Assembly: GCA_047608145.1 (NCBI GenBank)
Contig: JASGDC010000002.1
Coordinates: 1-29,183 of the forward strand
Reading direction: 5' to 3'
Origin: JASGDC01 sp047608145
Lineage (GTDB): Bacteria; Actinomycetota; Actinomycetes; Actinomycetales; Micrococcaceae
Length of the DNA: 29,183 nt
This document shows positions 1 through 7,622 of this stretch, in pieces. Position 1 is the first letter of the stretch. Each line of letters starts with the position of its first letter. Under the pieces are notes generated by a model, which ran no database searches, was not told the DNA's origin, and worked only from the letters and a program-made list of their open reading frames with translations. Position numbers and translations under genes: made by a program.

Positions 1-247
1 ACACCAAGCAGAATATTGATTAAAACCCATAAGCTAACTTTAGAAGCTAACAAACAGGCCTACATCACAGAAAAAATAACCCCTACAAAGAAAAATAACA
101 ACACATTATGGCCTATAACTCACAATTCATAATTAATCAGAAAATTCAAAGAAAACCGTAATTAATACTCATAATTCTCACAGCTTACAATATAATCAAA
201 GAATAGGAAGGGCAAAAAGTCCCACCAAGAAACGAAAGGCTCTGATC
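1..247. other. Left-edge leader region, no firm gene
   Basis: No recognisable gene. Frame 1 of the + strand is open from base 1 to a TAA at 133-135 (44 codons, Lys/Thr/Asn-rich). It could be the tail of a gene cut by the window edge, but it resembles no family I know and AT-rich DNA gives such runs by chance. The right part holds the promoter region of the Thr/Asp-rich protein gene. Confidence 0.3.
191..196 (+). promoter_or_regulatory. Candidate -10 box of the Thr/Asp-rich protein gene
   Basis: A perfect TATAAT lies about 50 bases before the ATG at 248. No good TTGACA-like -35 is visible 16-18 bases upstream, so the assignment rests on the -10 alone. The implied leader of about 45 bases contains the ribosome binding site (GAAAGG near 234-239). 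Confidence 0.35.
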
Positions 248-1249
248 ATGTCATTCTTCGATAAGATTAAAGGCGAAGCAGAAAAATTGTCTCATGTAGG
301 TCAAGATAAGACTGAAGAAACAGCAAACCAAACAACTGAGGAAACTGCAGACCAAGCAACTGAACAAACTCAAGATACTACAAATAATATCAATGCAAAT
401 GCAGGTTTTGATCAGGGCAATACGGATACCACAACCACTGATACGACGACTGACGCTGGCGACACAGATACTACTACAGCTGATGACACAGCTGAAACTA
501 CAAATAATATCAATGCAAATGCGGGTTTCAATCAGGGTAATACAACAGAAACTGAATACGACAGCACTGAAGCTACAACTGGAACAGACACTGAAACTGA
601 CACCACTACTGGTGACACAGCAGCTGAAGGTACAACTGATACTTACGGCACAGATACTACTGATACCACTACAGATACAGATGGCACTACTGGTACAGAC
701 TACGATGCTGATACCACAACAGCTGCTGACACAGAAGGTACAACTGATACTTACGGCACAGATACTACTGATACTACTACTGGTGGCAATAGTACTGCTG
801 ACACTGATTATGCAACAGGTGGCACAACTACTCATCACACTACTGATACTGATGATACAACTGACACTACAGAAACTAGCACAGGTACAACAGGCTACGA
901 TACAACATCAACAGATGATACTGATACCACTACAGGTGGCAATAGTACTGCTGACACAACTGACACAGATTACGGTACTGACACCACAACAACTGGCACA
1001 GATTACGGTACTGACACCACAACAACTGGCACAGAAACTGGAACTACAGATACTGAGTACGGTAGTACTACAGATACTGATGCTGAAGGAACTACTACTG
1101 GTTACACTGACGGTATTACTGACAAAGCTGGAGAAGCTAAGGATGCTGCAACTCATACAGTGCAAGATAAACTACAAGATATCGACACTGGCGGAATCAA
1201 AGACAAAGCTACAAACGCTGTAAATGATACAAAAGATAAATTTAATTAA
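248..1249 (+). CDS. Thr/Asp-rich repetitive low-complexity protein
   Basis: A 333-residue, very acidic, threonine-dominated protein. I recognise no catalytic domain, signal peptide or membrane segment. The ends differ from the middle: residues 1-43 (starting MSFFDKIKGEAEKL) and 290-333 (Lys/Asp/Ala-rich, helix-forming, with repeated DKA and KDKAT motifs) resemble the short MT0933-like protein encoded next. The middle is a set of degenerate TDT/TTDT repeats. TNNINANAGF occurs at 45-54 and 85-94, and TDYGTDTTTTG is tandem at 240-250 and 251-261. The start is supported by GAAAGG about 9 bases upstream, and a strong terminator follows. It is probably an intrinsically disordered cytoplasmic protein; a stress-protective or antitoxin-like role is only inferred from its termini and neighbour. 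Confidence 0.75.
   Translation: MSFFDKIKGEAEKLSHVGQDKTEETANQTTEETADQATEQTQDTTNNINANAGFDQGNTDTTTTDTTTDAGDTDTTTADDTAETTNNINANAGFNQGNTTETEYDSTEATTGTDTETDTTTGDTAAEGTTDTYGTDTTDTTTDTDGTTGTDYDADTTTAADTEGTTDTYGTDTTDTTTGGNSTADTDYATGGTTTHHTTDTDDTTDTTETSTGTTGYDTTSTDDTDTTTGGNSTADTTDTDYGTDTTTTGTDYGTDTTTTGTETGTTDTEYGSTTDTDAEGTTTGYTDGITDKAGEAKDAATHTVQDKLQDIDTGGIKDKATNAVNDTKDKFN
626..774 (+). repeat. 41-bp direct repeat pair inside the Thr/Asp-rich gene
   Basis: Bases 626-666 and 734-774 are identical over 41 bp, with start points 108 bp apart (36 codons), so recombination between them would delete or add residues without a frameshift. They encode EGTTDTYGTDTTDT. Confidence 0.8.
965..1030 (+). repeat. 33-bp perfect tandem duplication
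   Basis: Units 965-997 and 998-1030 are identical and adjacent, encoding TDYGTDTTTTG twice. The unit is 11 codons, so slippage keeps the frame. Confidence 0.8.
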
Positions 1250-1264
1250 TCTTTAACATCTAAT

Positions 1265-1296
1265 AAAAGGGCAATAAAATAGTTGCCCTTTTATTT
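1265..1296 (+). terminator. Rho-independent terminator
   Basis: A perfect 10-bp stem (AAAAGGGCAA at 1265-1274, TTGCCCTTTT at 1283-1292) with an 8-base loop and a T-rich tail, 16 bases after the stop of the Thr/Asp-rich protein gene. Confidence 0.85.
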
Positions 1297-1481
1297 TGCC
1301 TTTTTAAACAAAACAATTAATTAGTTCCTTACTATTTCAAGGGAAAACCTTATTGTGATTTTTTAACCAAACTAAAAATAAAACACGGTAAAATTTACTT
1401 CAAAACTATATATTGTTAGGCAATAATCGTATATGTAACCATGAAGGGTAATTCCTTCACTAAATGAAAGAGGTGTTACAA

Positions 1482-1751
1482 ATGTCAAAGTTCGATGATT
1501 TAAAAAATACTGCTACTGACAAAATTAGCGAAAACAGCGATATCGCTAACGAAGGTCTAGGTAAAGCAAAAGATGCAGTGAACGAAAAGACTGGTGGAAA
1601 GTATGCTGATCAGATTGATGGCGTTGCTGACCAGGCTAAAGGTTTTGCTGGCATCGACGATGACGAAGCTCCAGCAGAAGGTGAAGAAGCCGCTGCTGAG
1701 GCAGCACCTGAGGAAGCTCCAGAAGCTGACACGGAAGAAGCAGCTGAATAA
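1482..1751 (+). CDS. MT0933-type antitoxin-like small protein
   Basis: An 89-residue acidic protein. Residues 1-53, including the stretch KDAVNEKTGGKYADQIDGV (31-49), match what I know of the actinobacterial MT0933/Rv0909-like antitoxin family (PF14013): short, helical, with a conserved KTGGKY core. The tail from about residue 58 is Glu/Ala-rich and low-complexity. An ATG at 1464 is in frame, but GAAAGAGGTG at 1468-1477 sits just before the ATG at 1482, which I chose. The gene stands alone between two terminators and no toxin gene is adjacent, so the family name may not reflect function here. Its sequence resembles the ends of the upstream Thr/Asp-rich protein, suggesting that the two are related. 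Confidence 0.75.
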   Translation: MSKFDDLKNTATDKISENSDIANEGLGKAKDAVNEKTGGKYADQIDGVADQAKGFAGIDDDEAPAEGEEAAAEAAPEEAPEADTEEAAE

Positions 1752-1794
1752 GCTGATATTCCTAAAGGTGAATAAACCCCATAAGGTTATTATA

Positions 1795-1830
1795 AAAATG
1801 GGTGGTTAGCTTTTGCTAACCACCCATTTT
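1795..1830. terminator. Bidirectional terminator between convergent genes
   Basis: A perfect 16-bp stem (1795-1810 with 1815-1830) around a TTTT loop, bounded by AAAA and TTTT so that it works in both directions. It separates the small + strand gene from the ZapE-like gene, whose stop is at 1839. Confidence 0.9.
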
Positions 1831-1838
1831 ACTAGGAA

Positions 1839-2843
1839 TTAAACTACCATTGTTCCTAAACGCGACAGGGAACGATAAAACTTTTTCTGATATCCACTAG
1901 TTAACATTTCCGCTGGGAATATCTCTTGCAAGTCTGTACCTGAATAAATAATTTCAGTTTCAGCATCATAAAGACGATCAACTAATACTACAAAACGCAA
2001 TGCTTTATCTTGATCTTTAAACGGCACTACATCTTTCCAATAAACGGTTTTAAGACCTTCAATTAGTGTCTTATAGCGACTTGGATGCACCTTACCTAAA
2101 TGCTCAATCAATTCAGAAAAATCATCATAGCTCACAGTTTCATTTTCATCATTATTTTCAGTGATAGCTTTTAATTCATCAGTAGATTTAGACCCTGGAA
2201 TCTGTACATTTTCTTGATGTCGATAGTCATTGCCATCAATACGCAATACTTCGAACTGACTTGATAATACTTGAATCTCACGTTTAAAGTCTTCAGCGGC
2301 AAAACGACCTTCACCTAATGCGCCAGGCAAAGTGTTAGAAGTAGCAGCAAGTTTTACTCCAGCATCAGCTAGTTCGCGCATCAGCCTAGACATCAAAACC
2401 GTATCTCCAGGATCATCCAGCTCAAACTCATCAATGCAAACCAAGCTATGATTTTTCAAAAGACTTACAGCTTTGTGAAAACCCAGTGCGCCAACTAAAT
2501 TAGTGTATTCAATGAAGGTACCAATAGCTTTAGGTCCCGGTGCAACCTTCCAAAGTGAGGTTAACAAGTGAGTCTTACCAACCCCGAAACCACCATCGAG
2601 ATACATCCCCGCTGGACCTTTATTCTTCGCAAACTTACCAAAAAACTTTTGCTTTTTGGCTAACTTAACTGCAAATTTCCATAACTCACTCCGAGCCTCT
2701 GCCTGTGATAGAAAGTTTGGATCTGGTTTATAAGTATCAAAACTTACATCACGAAAACGATGAGATAGCACGAAAGTATCTAGTAACTCTTCTGGAGTAA
2801 CTTTCGGATTCCGACTTGTTAAAGATTCAAATGTATTAGACAC
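1839..2843 (-). CDS. zapE: AFG1/ZapE-family P-loop ATPase
   Basis: A 334-residue AFG1-like ATPase, the family of bacterial ZapE (a Z-ring-associated ATPase in E. coli) and mitochondrial Lace1. Walker A is GGFGVGKT at 84-91, Walker B VCIDEFEL at 135-142, and a sensor-like AATSN lies at 166-170. The IDEFELDDPGD signature is characteristic. The length fits the family. The start is GTG, since no earlier ATG exists; only a weak AAAG-type ribosome site is seen. It lies 18 bases after proC and is probably cotranscribed with it, and is stopped by the hairpin at 1795-1830. The family is secure; a division role in this organism is inferred from E. coli. Confidence 0.85.
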   Translation of the reverse strand: MSNTFESLTSRNPKVTPEELLDTFVLSHRFRDVSFDTYKPDPNFLSQAEARSELWKFAVKLAKKQKFFGKFAKNKGPAGMYLDGGFGVGKTHLLTSLWKVAPGPKAIGTFIEYTNLVGALGFHKAVSLLKNHSLVCIDEFELDDPGDTVLMSRLMRELADAGVKLAATSNTLPGALGEGRFAAEDFKREIQVLSSQFEVLRIDGNDYRHQENVQIPGSKSTDELKAITENNDENETVSYDDFSELIEHLGKVHPSRYKTLIEGLKTVYWKDVVPFKDQDKALRFVVLVDRLYDAETEIIYSGTDLQEIFPAEMLTSGYQKKFYRSLSRLGTMVV

Positions 2844-2861
2844 GACTTTAATTGTACTTTA

Positions 2862-3635
2862 TTACATTGTTGCGTTTACTGCGGAAATTACTGCATTTCT
2901 AAATCCACACTTTTCTAATTCAGCTACCCCTTTCACAGTTACACCACCAGGTGCACAAACTGCATCCTTAAGAACGGCTGGATGTTCCTTGGTTTCGGCA
3001 ACATGTGCTGCAGCACCAACCATCATTTCTGATATTACTTCATAAGCTAGCTCCCTTTTTATACCGTTAATTACAGCGGCATCAGCCATTGCTTCAATAA
3101 AAATATCAACAAAGGCTGGAGAACAACCAGCAACAGAACCCACTATTTCAATCTGCCTCTCTGGCACTTCAATCAAAGTTCCTAATAAACCAATAGTTTT
3201 TTCAATTAATTGCTTACTCTCTTTGCTTGAAGTCGCGTAGGTTATTGGGAGCACCCCCTTATTAACGGTTACTGGAATGTTTGGCACACATTTTGCAAGC
3301 GGATACTTTTCACCCATAATATCCTGTAACTCAGCAATTGTTACTCCATAATTTATTGAAATAACTGGAATTTCAGCTTTCTTGAGAGCTTTACTGAAAT
3401 CTTTTAATACAGCTGGCACGCCATTTTTGCCAGTAGCCACAATAACTATGTCGCATTTTGTTAATTCACTATAATCGTCAACTAGAGTGAAGTTCAATTC
3501 ATCTTTTAACTTTTCTGTAGTAGGAGTCATAAAGGTTTTCACAATAAGATATTCACCAGTAATCTTTCCCGAATTAACGAATCCTCTAAGCATTGCACTA
3601 CCCATTTGCCCAGCACCAATAAGTCCAATTTTCAT
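2862..3635 (-). CDS. proC: Pyrroline-5-carboxylate reductase
   Basis: Last step of proline synthesis: NAD(P)H-dependent reduction of 1-pyrroline-5-carboxylate in the cytoplasm. The 257-residue protein opens with the Rossmann motif GLIGAGQMG (4-12). It contains the family's VPNIPVTVNKGV stretch and ends with the P5CR signature CAPGGVTVKGVAELEKCGF from residue 227. The reading frame extends 18 codons upstream, but AAGGAGG directly before the ATG at 3635 fixes the start. It is first in a two-gene operon with the ZapE-like gene and diverges from sseA. Confidence 0.93.
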   Translation of the reverse strand: MKIGLIGAGQMGSAMLRGFVNSGKITGEYLIVKTFMTPTTEKLKDELNFTLVDDYSELTKCDIVIVATGKNGVPAVLKDFSKALKKAEIPVISINYGVTIAELQDIMGEKYPLAKCVPNIPVTVNKGVLPITYATSSKESKQLIEKTIGLLGTLIEVPERQIEIVGSVAGCSPAFVDIFIEAMADAAVINGIKRELAYEVISEMMVGAAAHVAETKEHPAVLKDAVCAPGGVTVKGVAELEKCGFRNAVISAVNATM

Positions 3636-3746
3636 TTCTAAACCTCCTTGTTTTATTCCTATTATTCTATTGTCCTTTATATCCGTCATACCGTAAAATT
3701 GATATTAGATGTAAATTTCGCACGACAGACAATAGAGAGAGTGGTT

Positions 3747-4619
3747 ATGTCTGAAATTGAGTACGCACACCCTGAAAAGCTTGTATCTGCAGAGTGGCTG
3801 GAAGACCACTTAAATGACCGTGACATTGTAGTTGTTGAGTCGGACGAAGATGTCTTACTTTATGAAACAGGGCATATTCCAGGTGCTGTTAAAATCGACT
3901 GGCACACTGATTTGAATGATCCAATTACCCGTGACTATATTGACGGCAAAGCATTTTCAAAATTAATGCAAGAAAAAGGTATTTCCAAAAGTACTACAGT
4001 AATATTCTATGGCGATAAATCAAACTGGTGGGCTGCTTATGCTCTTTGGGTATTTGAGCTATTTGGTCATACGAACGCCAAACTACTTAATGGTGGTCGT
4101 GACCTTTGGATTGCTGAAGGTCGTGAAATTACTAAAGATAAACCAGAAGTAGAGCCAACAGTATACCCTACTGTTGGACGTCAAGACACTAAAATTCGGG
4201 CTTACCTTCCAGAAGTACTAAAACACTTAGGTAGTCCACTAATTGATGTTCGCTCTGACCAGGAATACACTGGGGAACGCACTCACATGCCTGACTATCC
4301 AGAAGAAGGTGCACTACGTGGCGGGCATATCCCTACTGCTGTTTCAGTACCTTGGGCAAAAGCTGCTAACGAAGATGGCACTTTCAAATCTGCTGAAGAA
4401 TTAGCAGAGCTATACATGGAAGAATATGACTTCCGTGAATCAAATAAGGTAATCGTGTACTGCCGTATCGGTGAACGTTCTGCACACACTTGGTTTGTGT
4501 TGAAATACCTACTTGGTTTCCGCCATGTACGTAATTACGATGGTTCATGGACTGAGTATGGTAACGCTGTACGCGTACCAATCTGCGTGGGTTCAGAGCC
4601 AGGAGATGCTTCAGCTTGA
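3747..4619 (+). CDS. sseA: Thiosulfate/3-mercaptopyruvate-type sulfurtransferase, tandem rhodanese
   Basis: Cytoplasmic sulfurtransferase of 290 residues with two rhodanese domains. The N-terminal domain (about 10-130) lacks an active-site cysteine in the loop after VIFYG. The C-terminal domain (about 155-285) carries the active loop CRIGERS with Cys239, the form usual in actinobacterial SseA. The frame is open 33 codons further upstream, but MSEIEYAHPEKL at 3747 is the family-like start, with GAGAGAG a few bases before it. It overlaps the next gene, sufE. This coupling suggests that SseA hands sulfur to, or takes it from, SufE in Fe-S or thiol cofactor assembly. Confidence 0.9.
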   Translation: MSEIEYAHPEKLVSAEWLEDHLNDRDIVVVESDEDVLLYETGHIPGAVKIDWHTDLNDPITRDYIDGKAFSKLMQEKGISKSTTVIFYGDKSNWWAAYALWVFELFGHTNAKLLNGGRDLWIAEGREITKDKPEVEPTVYPTVGRQDTKIRAYLPEVLKHLGSPLIDVRSDQEYTGERTHMPDYPEEGALRGGHIPTAVSVPWAKAANEDGTFKSAEELAELYMEEYDFRESNKVIVYCRIGERSAHTWFVLKYLLGFRHVRNYDGSWTEYGNAVRVPICVGSEPGDASA

Positions 4620-5029
4620 TACCTGAACCACTACAAGAAATTATTGAAGATTTTCAAGGTGCAACTAATCAGGAAAAACTAGAACTACTCCTAGAATTGT
4701 CTGATGAGTTGCCTGACCTACCAAAACGCTTCTCGGACCAAAAAAATATGGAACGCGTGGTGGAATGCCAATCTCCATTATTTTTAGCAATTGAAAAAGA
4801 CAACGATATTATCAATATCTTCTTTTCCGCTCCGCCTGAAGCACCGACTACTCGTGGTTTTGCTAGTATTCTTAACCAAGGGGTAAACCATTTGCCAGTT
4901 GACGTCTTACTTTCAATTGATGAAAATATCCCAGATTTACTTGGTTTAAAGAAAGCTATTTCACCATTACGCCTACGAGGTATGAGTGCGATGATTACTC
5001 GTATCAAGCGGAAAGCGAAACAACTTTGA
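4616..5029 (+). CDS. sufE: SufE-family sulfur acceptor protein
   Basis: A 137-residue SufE-family protein. Known SufE accepts persulfide sulfur from a cysteine desulfurase on a conserved cysteine; here this is Cys51 in VVECQSPLF. The N-terminal helix with LPDLP (32-36) also fits the family. The start is a TTG at 4616-4618 overlapping the TGA of sseA, with AGGAGA at 4601-4606 in ideal position, so translation is coupled. The downstream reductase starts within its stop codon. In this pair the sulfur donor may be the rhodanese SseA rather than SufS; no sufS lies in the window. Confidence 0.9.
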   Translation: MIPEPLQEIIEDFQGATNQEKLELLLELSDELPDLPKRFSDQKNMERVVECQSPLFLAIEKDNDIINIFFSAPPEAPTTRGFASILNQGVNHLPVDVLLSIDENIPDLLGLKKAISPLRLRGMSAMITRIKRKAKQL

Positions 5030-5664
5030 TGAATAAGATACTCCAGTGGCAAGCAGATGTTACTGGAGTTTTTCCATTGCGGGCAGCTATTGTTAGCTCA
5101 CTAAATGGCTACACCGTCGGCAATGATGGCACTTCAAATTCGCTGTCTAATAATACTGATCGTAATTTCTTCATTACTTTGCGCAGAAGCTCAGACTTAA
5201 TTTTAGTTGGTGCTGAAACAGTCCGCACCGAACAATATAAAACTCCTAAAACAAGTAGCATTATGGTAGTTACAAATTCTGGAGTTTTCGACAGCCCACT
5301 ATACCGAGATTTATTAGCTAGAAAATTACCAATAGGAAAAGTTCTAATAAAAACTACTGATTCTACAAAATTGCCTGTAGAACTTGTAGAAAAAGTAGGG
5401 ATTGCAAATATCTATACTGAAGACTTCCCCACTCTAATTCCCAAACTTCGCAGTAATGGCTTCCACAAGATACTTTGTGAAGGTGGCGTTACCCTGATTA
5501 AGCAATTAATCACTAGCAAAACTCTTGATGAGTTGTTACTTACCCTAGTACCAAAATTTATTAATGGTGATAAAACAAAGCATCTTAATTTTGAAGCTAT
5601 TTTCAAAACTCAAAGAGTACATCACGCTCAGGATGCACTCTTCCTATCACTTAAACCATACTGA
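5029..5664 (+). CDS. RibD C-terminal-type pyrimidine reductase
   Basis: A 211-residue protein of the RibD_C/dihydrofolate-reductase-like fold, corresponding to the NADPH-dependent 5-amino-6-(5-phosphoribosylamino)uracil reductase step of riboflavin synthesis, without the deaminase domain. Visible signatures are AAIVSSLNGYTVGNDGTSN near the N-terminus, ILVGAETVRTEQY (about 58-70) and the C-terminal LCEGGVTLIKQLI. The ATG at 5029 overlaps the sufE stop (TGATG), with GGAAAG upstream; a TTG one codon earlier is less likely. Its last 37 bases overlap the convergent hydrolase gene. No other riboflavin genes are nearby, so the true substrate could differ. Confidence 0.82.
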   Translation: MNKILQWQADVTGVFPLRAAIVSSLNGYTVGNDGTSNSLSNNTDRNFFITLRRSSDLILVGAETVRTEQYKTPKTSSIMVVTNSGVFDSPLYRDLLARKLPIGKVLIKTTDSTKLPVELVEKVGIANIYTEDFPTLIPKLRSNGFHKILCEGGVTLIKQLITSKTLDELLLTLVPKFINGDKTKHLNFEAIFKTQRVHHAQDALFLSLKPY

Positions 5665-6842
5665 CGTAACCAAGTCTTTAGGTGTAAGTTGTAATACTCT
5701 GGGTCCACATTCCATTCTTTAGTATGCATTGCATTAGTACTCTTATCATAAGTAACTAAATCTGGACGTTTTATAGCAAGCTCTTGTGAAGGGCCGTATG
5801 GTACATACTTATCATCTGTACTATGGAAAATTAATATTGGAGACTTAAGCCATTGAGTATGCTCTATCCAATTTAAACTTTTACTATTAATGATTGCTGA
5901 TTTATCCTGCACGAAAGCCCCAAATCTACCACTTAAAGCTTGTTCAGCTAAGTCTCCCATAAATGAAGGTAGCCAGTATTTACTCATTTGACCACGTAAA
6001 ATGTCACCCCAATCAAGTGCTGGAGCATCAAGTATTAAACCTTCAATTCGATTACGATAACGAGCGTTGAAATAAGTACGCATCACAATGGCACCGCCCA
6101 TTGACCACCCATATAAAATTACTCTTTTAGCTCCACGTTGCAGTACATAAGAGATACCTTGCTGAACATCACGCCATTCTGTGAAACCTAGACCATAAAC
6201 ACCACTTCGTGACTTGGGCCCCTCATAATCATTACGATAGTTAACTAGTAACACATCAAGTCCTTCGTGCACCAGCGCTGGAACAGCTCGCAAACCTTCG
6301 GCTTTACTAGCACCACGGCCATGCACCACTACTACACATGTATCTGACACTTCGCTTTTGTTAGCAGAGACCATCCAAGAAGGTGCTGGACCATTTTCAG
6401 TAGGTATATATACATTCTCGTAATCTAAATCAAGTTCTCCCGGGTTATCCCAAATATAACCTACCCAAGAAGCACCTTTAGCGCTAGCAAAATCGCCATA
6501 ACTTACATTCTCAATTTCACGAGTAACTTTTTGTTCTTTCTCTTCTATATTGATGACTTTTCCTACTCGTGCAAAACCTGCACCGTCATTAAAATATATC
6601 GAGTAACGCCCTTCGGCGACAGTATCTTCATTTAAAGGGAGCACTACAGATTTTTTGTCACCTTCGACAATTGGTTCTATTGGCAAATAGTCTAGTCTCG
6701 CGCTCTGTACAGTTACCGTAGTACGAGCAATGTACTTCGCTAAGGAGGAAACCCCTAAAGCCACACCTACACCCACTGCCCCTGCAGTTACACTTGTTAA
6801 GACTGGAGTAGACATTAAATTATTTAAATATTTCTTTTGCAT
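5628..6842 (-). CDS. Membrane-anchored alpha/beta hydrolase
   Basis: A 404-residue protein. An Ala/Gly/Val-rich hydrophobic segment (about 14-38) is a likely membrane anchor or uncleaved signal. The C-terminal half is an alpha/beta-hydrolase: oxyanion motif HGRG at 174-177, nucleophile elbow GWSMGG (Ser247), then Asp344 in HSTDDKYVP and His373 in AMHTKEW, a complete triad. Residues 45-160 are a less conserved N-terminal region. The substrate is unknown; esterase, acylase or peptidase are all possible. Only a weak ribosome site precedes the ATG at 6842; an ATG nine codons in (6815) is an alternative. It runs convergent to and overlaps the pyrimidine reductase and is divergent from the DUF3000 gene. 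Confidence 0.82.
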   Translation of the reverse strand: MQKKYLNNLMSTPVLTSVTAGAVGVGVALGVSSLAKYIARTTVTVQSARLDYLPIEPIVEGDKKSVVLPLNEDTVAEGRYSIYFNDGAGFARVGKVINIEEKEQKVTREIENVSYGDFASAKGASWVGYIWDNPGELDLDYENVYIPTENGPAPSWMVSANKSEVSDTCVVVVHGRGASKAEGLRAVPALVHEGLDVLLVNYRNDYEGPKSRSGVYGLGFTEWRDVQQGISYVLQRGAKRVILYGWSMGGAIVMRTYFNARYRNRIEGLILDAPALDWGDILRGQMSKYWLPSFMGDLAEQALSGRFGAFVQDKSAIINSKSLNWIEHTQWLKSPILIFHSTDDKYVPYGPSQELAIKRPDLVTYDKSTNAMHTKEWNVDPEYYNLHLKTWLRQYGLSDRKSAS

Positions 6843-6939
6843 AGTTTTAATTCTATCTTTATTTCTTAAGAGAGTTTATTAAATTTTAAAACTAGATGTT
6901 AATATACACTGCATGTCGCACCAATCTGTACCACACTTA

Positions 6940-6945
6940 TACGAT
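6940..6945 (+). promoter_or_regulatory. Candidate -10 box for a leaderless DUF3000 transcript
   Basis: TACGAT lies 11 bases before the GTG at 6957 and fits the actinobacterial -10 consensus TANNNT. No Shine-Dalgarno sequence lies before the GTG, so transcription may begin at or next to the start codon. No clear -35 is visible. Confidence 0.35.
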
Positions 6946-6956
6946 ATTCTCAAAAT

Positions 6957-7616
6957 GTGAATACTACTTCCCAGATCAACGCTTTACCTCAAGACTTCCA
7001 AGAAGCTCTTGATTCAATACGTGGTACCCGCTATCGCCATGACTTAAAAGTCAAGGAAATTCCTGCACCTAATGATATTGCACCTTATGCAGTTGCTTTG
7101 GAAGCGTCAGTATATAAAGAAACCGAACCTCATAGCTTTAAACCACAGTTACATGTGGTTACTGAAAACTCTAGTTATGATAGTACGTTAGCACAAGATG
7201 ATGCCCTAGTTGTAGGTCGTTTTATCTTGCTTTATCATCCTGAATATCAAGAAGCTTGGGACGGGCACTTTAGAATTACTGTATATATCCGTGGACACTT
7301 AGATGATGGCTATACAGATAATTTGCTAGTTACAAAATCCCTTTGGTCTAAATTCAATGATGCGATACTTAAACGTCAGCTGAAATATCGTGCCCTTGGC
7401 GGTACCGTGGCAAAAATAGCAACTGAAAGTTTTGGTAGCATTGATAACCAATTACCTAGTTTGAGTGCCGAATTACGAGCTTCTTGGACTGCTGTAGATG
7501 CTGAAATTCGTAATCACCTTGAAGTATGGAGTGAGTTTATTACGAGCTTTGTCGGTGAACATGCTTTCCCTAAAGACGTAATTCCAATTCCAATCCAACG
7601 AAATTTTAGTAATTAA
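6957..7616 (+). CDS. DUF3000 family protein
   Basis: A 219-residue cytoplasmic protein of the actinobacterial DUF3000 family, function unknown. The recognised signature is KEIPAPNDIAPYAVALEA (residues 33-50), together with the middle segment around DDALVVGRFILLYHPEYQEAWDG. The start is GTG with no visible ribosome site, probably leaderless. The stop is only 6 bases before the ribonuclease D start, so the two are cotranscribed; DUF3000 next to rnd is a common actinobacterial arrangement. Confidence 0.85.
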   Translation: MNTTSQINALPQDFQEALDSIRGTRYRHDLKVKEIPAPNDIAPYAVALEASVYKETEPHSFKPQLHVVTENSSYDSTLAQDDALVVGRFILLYHPEYQEAWDGHFRITVYIRGHLDDGYTDNLLVTKSLWSKFNDAILKRQLKYRALGGTVAKIATESFGSIDNQLPSLSAELRASWTAVDAEIRNHLEVWSEFITSFVGEHAFPKDVIPIPIQRNFSN

Positions 7617-7622
7617 TTTTAA

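Noticed and set aside
251..838. A 195-codon antisense frame, Ser/Cys/Ile-rich
   Set aside because: It is the complement of the ACA/GAT/ACT repeat codons. The composition is an artefact of the repeat and there is no start signal.
393..1223. A 276-codon + strand frame inside the Thr/Asp-rich gene, Leu/Gln-rich
   Set aside because: It is a shifted reading of the same triplet-periodic repeats, which keeps alternative frames free of stops. It has no ribosome site and no recognisable domain.
1441..1467. A possible 8-codon leader peptide (MKGNSFTK) before the MT0933-like gene
   Set aside because: No ribosome site or attenuator structure goes with it; it overlaps the upstream alternative ATG region and is probably chance.
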